The notes under the pieces were generated by a model, which made no database searches, had not been told where the DNA came from, and was given only the letters and a program-made list of their open reading frames with translations. DNA of 64,000 bases, taken from Hymenobacter sp. UV11. Lineage in GTDB: Bacteria > Bacteroidota > Bacteroidia > Cytophagales > Hymenobacteraceae. The stretch covers positions 434,001-498,000 of the forward strand of contig NZ_SRII01000003.1 of assembly GCF_004684095.1 (NCBI RefSeq), in the 5' to 3' direction. The translations under genes and the position numbers were made by a program. Of the stretch, positions 33,990 to 42,908 are shown one piece after another (positions within the stretch are counted from its first letter, which is position 1; the number at the start of each line of letters is the position of its first letter).

Positions 33990-34967
33990 TCACACCAGCG
34001 GGCCGTTTTCCACGTCGGCCACCGGCAGGAGGCTGGGGTGCACGGTAGGGCTGATTTCGTCAAAAAACTGCTCGAACAGCGCTTGCAGCATGCCGTCTTT
34101 CAGGCCGATGTCGGGCACAATCATGCTGCTGACATTGGCCCACTCCATCGCCGCGAGGTAGATGTGGCCGGCGGGCACAATCACGTCGGCGCGGTCGGGG
34201 TTGAGCATGGCGATGTTCACGCGCTCGCTCATGCTCATGGCGCCGAGGCGGTCGAGTAGGGCCTGCACGCTGCGCTTGGTCACGGGCTTGTTGGGCGAGG
34301 CCGGCGACATGCTGTAGAGCTTGTTGATGTTGCCGCCCGTGCCGATGGCGCGCGTCACGTGGTAGCGGCGCGCGTTTTCACGCACCCAGGCCTCCATGCG
34401 CTGCCACAGGCCGTTCATTTCCTCCACGGTGCGGCCGCTTTCTTCCTGCTGCATGCGCCGGATGGAGCCAATTTCGAACGACTGCGCAGCCACCTTGCGG
34501 CGGTCGTGGTAGATGTTGAACTCCGTGCTACCCCCCCCCACGTCGATGTGCAAGTAGTGGCGGTTGTCTTCGAGCACATGCTCAATCACGCGGTTGATGT
34601 AGGAAGCTTCAGCCTGGCCATCAATAATCTGGATATCCATATCCAACTCCTGCTTGATGCGGGCGGCGATGGCGTTGCCGTTGCGGGCCGTACGCATGGC
34701 CGAGGTGGCGCAGATGAGGCAATGCGACACCTCGTGCACCTCCATCAAGAGCTTGAGCGCGTGCAGAAACTTGACGAACTTATCGGCCTTGCGCGGCGGA
34801 ATTTCGCCGGTGGCAAACACGTCTTCGCCCAATCGGAGGGGGTAGCGCACGTACTCGACGCGCTTCAGGCGGTAGCGCCCATTAAAAAAAAGCACCGCCG
34901 AAATCTGGCAGCGCACGGCGTTAGAGCCAATATCAATGGCGGCGAGCTTGGTAAGCTGATACTCCAT
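33990..34967 (-). CDS. ppx: Exopolyphosphatase (Ppx/GppA family)
   Basis: A 325-residue ASKHA-fold phosphatase that degrades polyphosphate or (p)ppGpp. Start 34967 gives MEYQLTKLAAIDIGSNAVRC, where IDIGSN is the phosphate-1 motif. The frame can be extended to 35066, but that extension lies inside a repeat and is not protein-like. Other motifs are CATSAMRTARNGN, IDGQAEASYI, LHIDVGGGSTEFNIY (phosphate-2) and AIGTGGNINKL. At 325 residues it consists of the ppx-GppA domain without the C-terminal HD domain of the E. coli enzyme. Its position opposite ppk1 supports a polyphosphatase role. The start codon abuts a dispersed repeat. Confidence 0.9.
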   Translation of the reverse strand: MEYQLTKLAAIDIGSNAVRCQISAVLFFNGRYRLKRVEYVRYPLRLGEDVFATGEIPPRKADKFVKFLHALKLLMEVHEVSHCLICATSAMRTARNGNAIAARIKQELDMDIQIIDGQAEASYINRVIEHVLEDNRHYLHIDVGGGSTEFNIYHDRRKVAAQSFEIGSIRRMQQEESGRTVEEMNGLWQRMEAWVRENARRYHVTRAIGTGGNINKLYSMSPASPNKPVTKRSVQALLDRLGAMSMSERVNIAMLNPDRADVIVPAGHIYLAAMEWANVSSMIVPDIGLKDGMLQALFEQFFDEISPTVHPSLLPVADVENGPLV

Positions 34968-34968
34968 A

Positions 34969-35151
34969 AACCGCAGATTTAACTGATTAAACGGATGGCG
35001 CGGATACGCCCGCTGCGCGGGCTGACTACGCGGATTCCTGTGGTACGAGCTACAAAGTTGGCTCACATTAGCCGTTTGCGCTACTACCCCCTAGTTAGCC
35101 CGCGCAGCGGGCGTATCCGCGCCATCCGTTTAATCAGTTAAATCTGCGGTT
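34969..35151. repeat. Large inverted repeat with perfect 55-bp arms
   Basis: The arms 34969-35023 and 35097-35151 are perfectly complementary over 55 bp, with a 73-base spacer. Each arm is a copy of the element found before topB. The left arm abuts the ppx start codon, and the right arm supplies the last codons and stop of the broken rhuM-fic gene. Confidence 0.93.
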
Positions 35152-35987
35152 AGAAATGCCGCGATGCGCTTATTACCATCCGAAAACGAATGGTTCTTCA
35201 CCACAAAATACAGCAGATTTGCCGCTTTTTCCTCCACGCTAGGATATATATCCTGCCCGCCAAAGCTCTGATAAATAGTGCGCACCGAACTTTCAAACGA
35301 CCGGTCCTTCTCCCGTCCAAACAGCTCAGAGCCGCCAAACTGCACGCGCAGCGCATCAATGGCGCGCATGGCATCTTTATAAGTCAGCTCAAAACCGGCT
35401 TCGGCGGCCGGCACTACTGTATCGCGGGCCACGCGCAGGCGTTGGTGGTCGTACTGGTCAAGTACGTCTAACGCACGCGCGTAGTCGCCCAAAATGCGCA
35501 GCAGCGCGTCGGACTGGTCGGCAGTCAGCTCCTGGTTGCTCGCTACTTCAGCTTGCAGTTGCACGAGGCGCTTGAGGTCGGCGAGCTGGCGGGCGCTTTC
35601 GCGCAAGCGCTTCTCATTCAGTACGTAGCCTTGAACGAGATATTGGCGGAGCACCTGGGTGGCCCACTGGCGAAAGCTGGTGCCACGCTTTGATTTTACC
35701 CGGTAGCCAACGGAGATAATAACGTCGAGGTTGTAATACTTGGTGCGGTAAGATTTGCCATCGGCGGCAGTTAGTAAGGAATCCTTACTAACTGAATTTT
35801 CTTCTAACTCATTATCAGTAAAAACATTACGTAAGTGCATCGTAATATTTGGTCGGGAAACATCAAACAGTTCACTCATCTGCGCTTGCGTCAGCCACAC
35901 AGTGTCGTGGTCGAGCTGCACGTCGAGTTGGATTTGCCCGTCGGGTGATTAATAAAGCAGGATGTCGGAGGAGGAGCCGGGCGCCAT
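35130..35987 (-). pseudogene. Broken RhuM-Fic/DOC protein gene
   Basis: The intact family starts with an N-terminal RhuM (KilA-like DNA-binding) domain and ends with a Fic/DOC domain. Here an ATG at 35987 opens MAPGSSSDILLY, then an in-frame TAA (35951-35949) stands where the family has Gln (CAA). The frame continues SPDGQIQLDVQLDHDTVWLT, DVSRPNITMHLRNVF and RVKSKRGTSFRQWATQVLRQY, and reaches the Fic motif NHSFSDGNKRIAAF. There the homologous protein stops: the last residues TADLTD and the stop are encoded by a dispersed repeat, cutting off the end of the Fic domain. One nonsense and one terminal truncation make it non-functional as a full protein; restart at GTG 35921 is possible but would still lack the Fic C-terminus. 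Confidence 0.85.
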
Positions 35988-36050
35988 GAGGGGGGTAGGA
36001 AAATTGGCCGGCTAAGGTATAGATTTTCCTATGAATAAAATCGGCTACCT

Positions 36051-37316
36051 TTAAAATACCTCTCCCAGGTTTAGGGCCAGGCCGTGCGAGCCGTCGAGGC
36101 CGAAGGCGTAGTCCACGGCCAGGTTGGTGCGCGAGGACTTGTTGAGGCTGAGGCGCAGGCCGCCGCCCACGGCGGGCACTACCTTTTCAAAGGTGCCATC
36201 GACCACGCGGCCGTGCATCACGCTCAGCTCGGTTACGCTCTGAGCATTGGTGAAGGCCACGCCGCCGAGCAGGCGGTTGCGGGTGATGGCGAAGCGGTAT
36301 TCGGCCTCGGCATACACGAAGTTTTTGCCTCGAAACCGGCCCTGGATGAAGCCGCGACCAGTGTTGCCGTACATATCCCAGCCCGTGGCGGGTAAGTCCA
36401 GAAAAGGTGGATTTCCGTTGAGGGTAAAGGTATTATATGACCATAGGGCCAGGAGATTGGGCGAGTTGGGCGACGGGTGCAGGTACACGCGGCCTTCGAG
36501 CAGCAGGGTCTGGTAATTGGTGTCGCTGCCCAGGGCCTGGAGGTTGGGGCGGTACTGCACGTTGAGCAGGTAGCCGCCGGGCGGGTTAATGGCGTTGCCC
36601 CGGTTGTCGTGCAGCACGCTGATAACCGGCCCCGACGAGATGGACCGGCCCGACACCCCGTAGCTGTAGCGCGAAATAGACGTGACCTCGCGCCGGCTGT
36701 TGCGGCTCGTGATGCCCCAGTGGTCGTCGAGCTGGTAGCCCACCCCCACGTACCAGCCCGACGCCACGCGCCGCAGCGCGCTCTGGTAAAACCGGAAATA
36801 CTGGTAGTCCATCGATACCACGCCGCCGGTAGTGGAGGTGAACATGCCCAGGCCGTAGGTGCTTTGCGGATAGTGCATTACGCGCCAGTCGCCCACAAAT
36901 TCCCAGGCGTTGTTAGGCCGCCAGATGGACGAGGCCAGCGTGAAAATCAGCTGGTTGTTGAGGGTGTATTCGGCCGCGCCCACTACGGTTGAAACATTAG
37001 CTGCCGGCTGCTGAAACGCCATGTTGAGGGCCACCTCGGCTACCCCACTGGTTTGCTGCGAGTAGCCCACCACGGGCACCAGCAGCAGCATGCGCCGGCC
37101 GCGCTGCAAGCCCAGCGAGTCGTGGGCCGGAATGCGGGCGTAGAGGCGGTGGCCCACGTCGGCCACGTCGAGCGGGGCGGGCGCGCTGGCCGGGTGCAAG
37201 CCGGGCGAAACGATAGTCTGCGCCCGGCCTGGAGCCACCACTGCCACAACCAGCAGCAGCCCGCCCGCCACGCAGCGCAGCCATCGCCTAAAAGATGAAG
37301 AGTAGGTGTAGTTCAA
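36051..37316 (-). CDS. Outer-membrane beta-barrel protein (BamA/TamA-like barrel, no POTRA)
   Basis: About 421 residues: a signal peptide with SFRRWLRC, then a hydrophobic core ending APGRAQ, and a set of amphipathic strands typical of the Omp85/surface-antigen barrel (GYQLDDHWGITSRNSRREVTS, LHDNRGNAINPPGGYLLNVQY, FVYAEAEYRFAITRNRLLGG, TNLAVDYAFGLDGSHGLALN) ending in Phe (GEVF). There is no room for POTRA domains, so it is a barrel-only member. The start is uncertain: no ATG is in frame, TTG at 37316 gives a good signal peptide, and TTG 37355 adds 13 residues. It lies 170 bases downstream of the phosphoesterase-barrel gene, same strand, possibly functionally related. Confidence 0.8.
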   Translation of the reverse strand: MNYTYSSSFRRWLRCVAGGLLLVVAVVAPGRAQTIVSPGLHPASAPAPLDVADVGHRLYARIPAHDSLGLQRGRRMLLLVPVVGYSQQTSGVAEVALNMAFQQPAANVSTVVGAAEYTLNNQLIFTLASSIWRPNNAWEFVGDWRVMHYPQSTYGLGMFTSTTGGVVSMDYQYFRFYQSALRRVASGWYVGVGYQLDDHWGITSRNSRREVTSISRYSYGVSGRSISSGPVISVLHDNRGNAINPPGGYLLNVQYRPNLQALGSDTNYQTLLLEGRVYLHPSPNSPNLLALWSYNTFTLNGNPPFLDLPATGWDMYGNTGRGFIQGRFRGKNFVYAEAEYRFAITRNRLLGGVAFTNAQSVTELSVMHGRVVDGTFEKVVPAVGGGLRLSLNKSSRTNLAVDYAFGLDGSHGLALNLGEVF

Positions 37317-37485
37317 GTAGTTGCGAAAGCCAGCTGCCGCCCGTCGGCACCCCAAGGTAGCGTAGCTGGCAGGCTTTCACCGCACAGACTTCGAAACGGG
37401 GCAAAGGTTAAACGGACGTTGGCAGGCCGGAGCAAATTATCGGCCAGCGGGCCCGCCACGTCGGCGAGCCCGCGCGGGTCGCCGC

Positions 37486-40400
37486 TTACTTGTCGATGCG
37501 GAAGCCCAGGCCGAATTGCACCAGGCTATTCTCGGGCGATACCTGGTAGGAGACGGAGAAGGCCAGCGTCTCCACCACCGGCGCCAGGTAAAAGCCGCCG
37601 CCGTAGCCCGCGTGCCAGCCGCCCGGCGAGCTGCCCTGGTAATAAACCCTACCCTGGTCATAAAAGCCAAACACGCCGTAATAGAAGGGTAGGAAGTGGT
37701 TTTTGCTCTGGCCCAGCGCCAGGCGCAACTCCGAGTTCAGGTAGAGGCTGGCGTCGCCGGTGAAGCGGTTGCGGTAGTAGCCGCGCAGGTTTTCGGCCAA
37801 GCCCAGGCTGGTGAGCTTGTAGAACGGAATAGCCGAATCGGGCCCGTAGTTTTTGGCCCCGCCGCCCTTCAGGGCCAGCGTAATCGGAATACCGAGCCGG
37901 GCCGTGCCCAGGTACTCGGCCGAGGCCTGCGTGAGGCCAAACAGCCGCTGGTCGCCGCTCAGCTGCTGGTACGAGTCGTGGCGCACGAGCAGGCGCACGC
38001 CGCGCTGGGCAAACACGCGCCGGTTGCGCAGGTCGAGGTCAAAGAGTGCGTTCACGCCCAGCAGGCGCTGGTCGGCGGCATTGGGGCGGTTAAAGCTGCG
38101 GATAGAGTCAGCGGCAGCCAGCTCCAGGCCTATCTCGCTGGTAGGAGCGTAGCTGGTGTTGTAGTACTCAAAGCTGGGACCCACGCGCAGTATGCTACGC
38201 TGCAAAAATACACGCTCAAAGAACGTGCTCACCGTGAAGCCTTTGTAGCGGGCGCGGTAGTAGCGGGCGTCGTACAAGTCCTGGCTAATCTGGGTGTTAT
38301 TGCCGATGCCGAAGTAGTTATAGAACGGAAAATAATTGCCGTAGCTCACCTCCGCCCCAATATCTACCTTGCCAATGGCGTAGCGGTGGCGGGTGCTGGC
38401 CGTGAGCTGCAATTGCCCGCCGGTGGAGGCTTGCAGGGCAAAATCGTAGCGGTTCTTGTAGTCGGGCTTGCGGAAGCCCTGCCGCACAAACCCTACCCCC
38501 AGGCTGAGGCCGAAGCCGTCGTTGCGGTTGTAAAACAAGCCTGCCTTCGGCGCGTAGCTGTTAAATTCAAACGCCTCACGGTCATACAGGTTCACGTCGG
38601 GCCGGCTGGAGCGGCGGTCGTCGGTTTCGGGGCCCGCCGCCAGGTCGGTGCCGGGCGTGTCGTACACCTTGGTGAGGCGGCGCAGGCCGGGCGCCCGCGA
38701 GTTGTCGGCGATGCTGTCCTTGCCTGCGCCGCCCACCACGCGCACCACGATGCTGTGCTTACCGCCCTGGCCGGTTACCTGAAAAATATCTTTGCCGTCG
38801 AGGCCATACACGCAGATTTCCTCCGTCTCGGCGGGCTCAAAGGTGCGGTCGAACAGCGCCGGGCCGTGGGGCTCGGGCGAGTCGCCCTTCCGGTCAAACT
38901 CCTGCACGCGCACCCTACCCCCCGCCAGGCGCTCGATGCGAAACACCTCGGCCTTGTTGGAACCCACCACGTCTACGCGCCGGGCCAGCAGCTGGTAGTA
39001 GCGGTCCACGGCCGCCGGCAATTGCTGCAAGCGCGCCTTGAGCTTGCGGTTGATTTCCTGGCCCGACAACGGCTGAATTTCAGGGGGTAGGGTGGCCGTG
39101 GCCTCATCAATCACGGCCGGCGTAAACTGCGTTTGCAGGTACTTAGCGGCCGTTTGCCAGTCCTGGCGCGTCAGGCTTTGCAGCAAAAAGCGGTCGAGGT
39201 GGCGGGCCGGCCAGTTCAGGCTCTTCATGTCGTGAAACTCCTCGCCAAAGTCCTCAATGCTGGGCACGGCCCACGGGCGGTTGGCCAGGTAAGTCAGCAG
39301 GCCGTTCCACTTCGTAAAGGCCTGGTCGCGGTCGCGCGGAATAGGCCGATAAATCGTGCCTTTGCCCTTGCCCTGGTCGTAGCCGGCCCATTTCCAGTTG
39401 TCTTCGTGCTTGCCAAAGTCGGCCACCAGCATGTCAAAAACGCGGGCGCGGGACAGGGCCGGCGCGTCGATGCGGTTGTCGTGGTCCTTGTACAGTTGCC
39501 GAAAAAAGCTGTAGCTGCGCCGCACATCGTCGGCTCCGCCGAAGCCCGGCAGGTTGGGCTTGGGGTCGGTGGGCCGGTCCTCTAGGGTGCCGAGCAGGCC
39601 GGCGTAGTCCTGGCGATAAGGTCCGAGCTGGTTGTTATCAGGCAGCCGAAACAGGCGCGGCCGGGCGTGCAGAATATCGGTGTGGTCGAGCAGCGCGCTG
39701 ATGGGCAGGGCCGAATACGGGTTGGCCGTGGCGGTAATGTCCTTGAGAATGGGCGCCACGAACGACGTGCGTAATTCGGGGGGTAGAATGGTCGTCACGT
39801 CCTTGTCTACCGACCGGAACACGTACTCCGCCGAGTCGGCCGCGATGAGCTTGAGCGAGGTCGTCTGGCGCCCGCCGCCCCGCCCAAACGGCCGCAGCCC
39901 GCCCTTTTCGGCGCGCAAGTCCAGCGTTTTTACCTGCACTGGCGCCAGCCACGACGCCCGGTAAATATCCCCGATAAAGAAGCGCTTGACTTTGCCGGCC
40001 GCGTACTCGGGCCCCGGCACCACCGTCGTCACGGCCCGAAACGGCGCGTCGGGCCGGCGCTCGGCGGGCGTCTGGGCCACGCCGGGGCAGCGCACGATGA
40101 AAGAGTTGACCGGAATGCGCGAGGTCGTGTCCACATCGCAGGGCGAGCGAAACAGCGTGCCCGCGTACACAGGCTTGGCCGGCTGGTCGTCGGCCGCGAA
40201 AGTGAAAAACCGGCTTTTCACCGTGCCATCGGCGTAGTAGTCGAGGGCCGCGTAGCCAGTTTCACTCTCGTTGACCAGCGACGCTGGGTTGATGCCCACA
40301 TGCTCGCTCTGCACGAAGCTGCCCGCCACCAGGTGGTAGTTGCCCTGAAAGGGCGTCAGCTGCAAAGAGTAGTCGTGCGCGGCGGCGTACACCACGCCGG

Positions 40401-41223
40401 GGTTGCTGCGCAACGCATTGCTGAGCAGCTCCTTGCTCAGCTCCTTGTAGCGCGGGTTGGCCAGGTCGCGCGGGGTGCCCACGTTTTGGCGGTAGGCGGC
40501 GTACACCGTGCCCAGCACAGGGGGTAGGAGGTGGCGGCTCAGCGGCTCGTGGCCGCCATACACGCCGTTGGTAACCACCGGGTGGTGCCCCACCAGCAGC
40601 ACGTTCTTGCCCTTGGTATCGTCAATGATGTCTTGCAGCTGCTCCCGAAACTCCTCCTTGGTCAGCGTCTTGCAGTCGGTGTCGGGCGCCTCGGGCTTGT
40701 CGTAGGGGTGCGTAAACCAGGGCGTGTTCAGGGCCACCAGGCGCACCAGCGGGGCCACGTCTACCACTTCGGGGCCGGGGCAGCCGCCGGTAGGCACGAA
40801 GGCATTTTGGCCGGGCAATTCCTTTTCAATGTATTTCTCCAGGCGGCGCACGGCTTTCAGGCCATCGCGGCCCGAGTTGGCCCAGTCCTTATCGCCGGGC
40901 ACGAAGTAAATCTTACCCAGCGGCAGGCCGCGCACCAGCGCCAGCAGCGTGTCGGCGCGGCCTTTTTCTTGGGTCGAGAGGGCAGTATCCTTTTTAGAAG
41001 CCAGGCCGGCATTGGCCACAATATCGCCGAGATGCACCACCGTGAAGGGGGTAGCCTGCTGCTCCAGCACCCGGCGCAGCTGCCGCAGGCGGGCGGCGGG
41101 CAGCCGGCCCTGAGCAGTGTTGCCGAGCAAAAAAACGGTGTGCGCGGGCGAAGTAGACTGGGCAGCAGCAGCAGTAAAAGTCAGCCAGCCAAGGGCCAGC
41201 GCAGGGAGTAGAGGTAAGCGCAT
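37486..41223 (-). CDS. Phosphoesterase-like domain fused to a C-terminal outer-membrane barrel
   Basis: A 1,245-residue exported protein starting MRLPLLPALALGWLTFTAAA. Residues 28-300 form a calcineurin-like phosphoesterase domain; 400-850 form a middle region (DYAGLLGTLEDRPTDPK, WKWAGYDQGKGKGTIYRPIPRDRDQAF); about 880-1245 form a BamA-type beta-barrel (YNRNDGFGLSLGVGFVR; FYGVFGFYDQGRVYY; ends GLGFRIDK). Compared with related Bacteroidota fusions as I recall them, several metal ligands have changed: Asn35 in LLGNT (expected Asp), Asp111-Lys112 in PGDKDW (expected Asn-His), and His283-Asp-Tyr285 (expected His-Glu-His). His213-His214 in GHHP and Asp67 remain. Enzyme activity is therefore doubtful. 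It is likely an outer-membrane protein. Start 41223 is preferred over 41253. Confidence 0.82.
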   Translation of the reverse strand: MRLPLLPALALGWLTFTAAAAQSTSPAHTVFLLGNTAQGRLPAARLRQLRRVLEQQATPFTVVHLGDIVANAGLASKKDTALSTQEKGRADTLLALVRGLPLGKIYFVPGDKDWANSGRDGLKAVRRLEKYIEKELPGQNAFVPTGGCPGPEVVDVAPLVRLVALNTPWFTHPYDKPEAPDTDCKTLTKEEFREQLQDIIDDTKGKNVLLVGHHPVVTNGVYGGHEPLSRHLLPPVLGTVYAAYRQNVGTPRDLANPRYKELSKELLSNALRSNPGVVYAAAHDYSLQLTPFQGNYHLVAGSFVQSEHVGINPASLVNESETGYAALDYYADGTVKSRFFTFAADDQPAKPVYAGTLFRSPCDVDTTSRIPVNSFIVRCPGVAQTPAERRPDAPFRAVTTVVPGPEYAAGKVKRFFIGDIYRASWLAPVQVKTLDLRAEKGGLRPFGRGGGRQTTSLKLIAADSAEYVFRSVDKDVTTILPPELRTSFVAPILKDITATANPYSALPISALLDHTDILHARPRLFRLPDNNQLGPYRQDYAGLLGTLEDRPTDPKPNLPGFGGADDVRRSYSFFRQLYKDHDNRIDAPALSRARVFDMLVADFGKHEDNWKWAGYDQGKGKGTIYRPIPRDRDQAFTKWNGLLTYLANRPWAVPSIEDFGEEFHDMKSLNWPARHLDRFLLQSLTRQDWQTAAKYLQTQFTPAVIDEATATLPPEIQPLSGQEINRKLKARLQQLPAAVDRYYQLLARRVDVVGSNKAEVFRIERLAGGRVRVQEFDRKGDSPEPHGPALFDRTFEPAETEEICVYGLDGKDIFQVTGQGGKHSIVVRVVGGAGKDSIADNSRAPGLRRLTKVYDTPGTDLAAGPETDDRRSSRPDVNLYDREAFEFNSYAPKAGLFYNRNDGFGLSLGVGFVRQGFRKPDYKNRYDFALQASTGGQLQLTASTRHRYAIGKVDIGAEVSYGNYFPFYNYFGIGNNTQISQDLYDARYYRARYKGFTVSTFFERVFLQRSILRVGPSFEYYNTSYAPTSEIGLELAAADSIRSFNRPNAADQRLLGVNALFDLDLRNRRVFAQRGVRLLVRHDSYQQLSGDQRLFGLTQASAEYLGTARLGIPITLALKGGGAKNYGPDSAIPFYKLTSLGLAENLRGYYRNRFTGDASLYLNSELRLALGQSKNHFLPFYYGVFGFYDQGRVYYQGSSPGGWHAGYGGGFYLAPVVETLAFSVSYQVSPENSLVQFGLGFRIDK

Positions 41224-41305
41224 ACGAGAACGGGTAAGGTCGTAGGTACGCAAAAGTCTTCACCAAGGCTACACGTAGCCAGCGCCCGCAACGTGCCTAC
41301 CCCCC

Positions 41306-41345
41306 TAAAAAGCAAGCAACCCCGCGACGAGTGCCACGGGGTTGC
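41306..41345 (-). terminator. Hairpin downstream of the SRPBCC gene
   Basis: GCAACCCCG (41316-41324) pairs with CGGGGTTGC (41337-41345); on the minus strand it is followed by CTTGCTTTTTAG. It is a probable terminator about 70 bases beyond the SRPBCC stop. Confidence 0.55.
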
Positions 41346-41415
41346 AATAGATAACTAGATAAGAGTAAGTAGTTTAGAAGCAGCGGGGTATAATGATAAA
41401 TTGTTGGCTATAAGG

Positions 41416-41829
41416 TTAGTCTTGCTCCAGCACCAGCTTGAGGATGTGCAGGGCGGTGGCCGTGTGCTGCATGCGGTGAGCAAAAGCTTCGGCGGTGAGG
41501 TGCACGGGCTTCACGAAGGTGGCGGCCAGGTAGCAGCCGGTGCGGGTGGCTACCAGCCGGATGGGCACGCGCCACGTTTTGGCGGCAGCCACCAGCTCGT
41601 ATTCCAGGGTGCCCAGGGCTTGGTTGAAGCGGGGCCGCAGCTTGGCCAGGCCACTGCGCGTTTTCACCAGCCATTGCCCCAGCGGCAGGGGCAGCACGGC
41701 CTGCGCCTGCGGCATGGCCCAGGGCAGCCACTGCTGCACATCGCGCAGAAAATCAAACGCTTTGGCCACCGAGCAATTGATGTCAATGGCGTGTACTACG
41801 GTAGTAGCGGGGGTAACGAGTTGGCACAT
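41416..41829 (-). CDS. SRPBCC-fold (polyketide cyclase-like) protein
   Basis: A 137-residue single-domain protein. The opening TVVHAIDINCSVAKAFDFLRDVQQWLPWAMP matches the START/SRPBCC start, where a strand and short helices form the ligand cavity. Later strands are GTLEYELVAAAKTWRVPIRLVAT and CYLAATFVKPVHL, and a long C-terminal helix (EAFAHRMQHTATALHILKLVLEQD) closes the cavity. Ligand and role unknown; no signal peptide, so probably cytoplasmic. Overlapping frames on the other strand are longer but lack protein-like composition. Confidence 0.72.
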   Translation of the reverse strand: MCQLVTPATTVVHAIDINCSVAKAFDFLRDVQQWLPWAMPQAQAVLPLPLGQWLVKTRSGLAKLRPRFNQALGTLEYELVAAAKTWRVPIRLVATRTGCYLAATFVKPVHLTAEAFAHRMQHTATALHILKLVLEQD

Positions 41830-41979
41830 AGCAGGCGCAGAAAAAGGTGGGTGAACAGCGATAACTATTCAAATTACGCAGCTCAACTCAGCACCGGATT
41901 TAGTTCTTCGCCAGATAGTTCCTTTTAGTCGTTGAATAATGTAAAATACTTGTTAAGTACAATACGGTCAGCTCGCCCG

Positions 41980-42741
41980 CTAGGCGCCCGGCGCGGCCAC
42001 GCCCAGCGCCGCCAACGGGCTGGCGTACTTGTCATAAATAACCCGCAAGTCGGCGTTGTGCTTGGCTGCGTCCACGCCCTGGCTGGTGTTGGCTGCATGG
42101 AAGCGGTGCAAATGGCTGTAGTGCGGACACACCACCGGCAGGTGCCCGGCCAGCAGAAACCGCACGTATAAATCCAAATCTTCGGCCATGGCCAGCTCGG
42201 CGTCGTAACCACCTACCTCGGCCAGCAACGCCTTTGTGTAGCATACGTTGCCCTGAATGAAGTGCTCGGCCCGAAAAATAGCCTGAAGCATGGCCGTGGG
42301 CGAGTCAAATTTCCAGGCGTAGTAGTCCTCGCCGGGCAGGTAGCGGCCGGTTTCGTCCACGCGCAGGAAGTCGGCCACCAGCCAGGAGCGGCCGGGGTGG
42401 GCCGTAATGGCCGCGCCGTAGTGGTAGAGGGCGCGCTGCAGCAGCAGGTCGTCGTCGTCGAGGGGTACCACCCAGGCGTCTGCGGGCGCTTCTTTGCTCA
42501 GCTCATTGCGGGCGAGGCCGGGGCGCTGGGGCTTGGGGTGCTGCCAGTGGCGCAGGGGGGGGTAGGGCTGGGCGGCGGCTTCGGCGAGGTAGGCGGCGGT
42601 GCCGTCGTCGGGGCCATTCTGGTAAATAAGGTGCTCCACCGAGAAGTCAAGCGGGGCCGAAATCGTGGCGCGCACGCTGGCAATGGTTTCGGGCAGCAGG
42701 TCGCGGCGCTGGTGGGTAGGGGTAATGACGGTAAAATGCAT
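41980..42741 (-). CDS. Family 2 glycosyltransferase
   Basis: A 253-residue GT-A-fold glycosyltransferase using a nucleotide sugar. The N-terminal strand MHFTVITPTHQRRDLLPETI and the acidic metal/nucleotide motif VVPLDDDDLLL are typical of GT2. The C-terminal half includes GNVCYTKALLAEVGGYDAELAMAEDLDLYVRFLLAG, the second GT2 signature with the catalytic ED pair. No membrane segment. It stands alone, without other cell-wall or polysaccharide genes in the vicinity, so acceptor and product are unknown. Confidence 0.88.
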   Translation of the reverse strand: MHFTVITPTHQRRDLLPETIASVRATISAPLDFSVEHLIYQNGPDDGTAAYLAEAAAQPYPPLRHWQHPKPQRPGLARNELSKEAPADAWVVPLDDDDLLLQRALYHYGAAITAHPGRSWLVADFLRVDETGRYLPGEDYYAWKFDSPTAMLQAIFRAEHFIQGNVCYTKALLAEVGGYDAELAMAEDLDLYVRFLLAGHLPVVCPHYSHLHRFHAANTSQGVDAAKHNADLRVIYDKYASPLAALGVAAPGA

Positions 42742-42908
42742 GGTTCCTTCATTCGGAGGAAGCCGCCCAAAAGTTGCGTGCCAGGGGCAGGAGGTGTAAT
42801 GCAGGGCTGGGTATCAGCGATAAAAGCTGGGCTGCTGTGGTGGTCGCAGAGGGCGATTCCCCGTTCCCCGTACCGTTCTTTACACCCTACCCCATCCTCT
42901 CCCCCGTC

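Noticed and set aside
35130..35921. Intact RhuM-Fic gene starting from GTG 35921
   Set aside because: The upstream in-frame sequence clearly continues the family N-terminus beyond a stop codon, and the Fic domain lacks its C-terminus, so a broken gene is the better reading.
37696..39090. 464-codon plus-strand frame antisense to the phosphoesterase-barrel gene
   Set aside because: No recognisable motifs, and the opposite strand has clear domain structure. Caused by third-position G/C bias.
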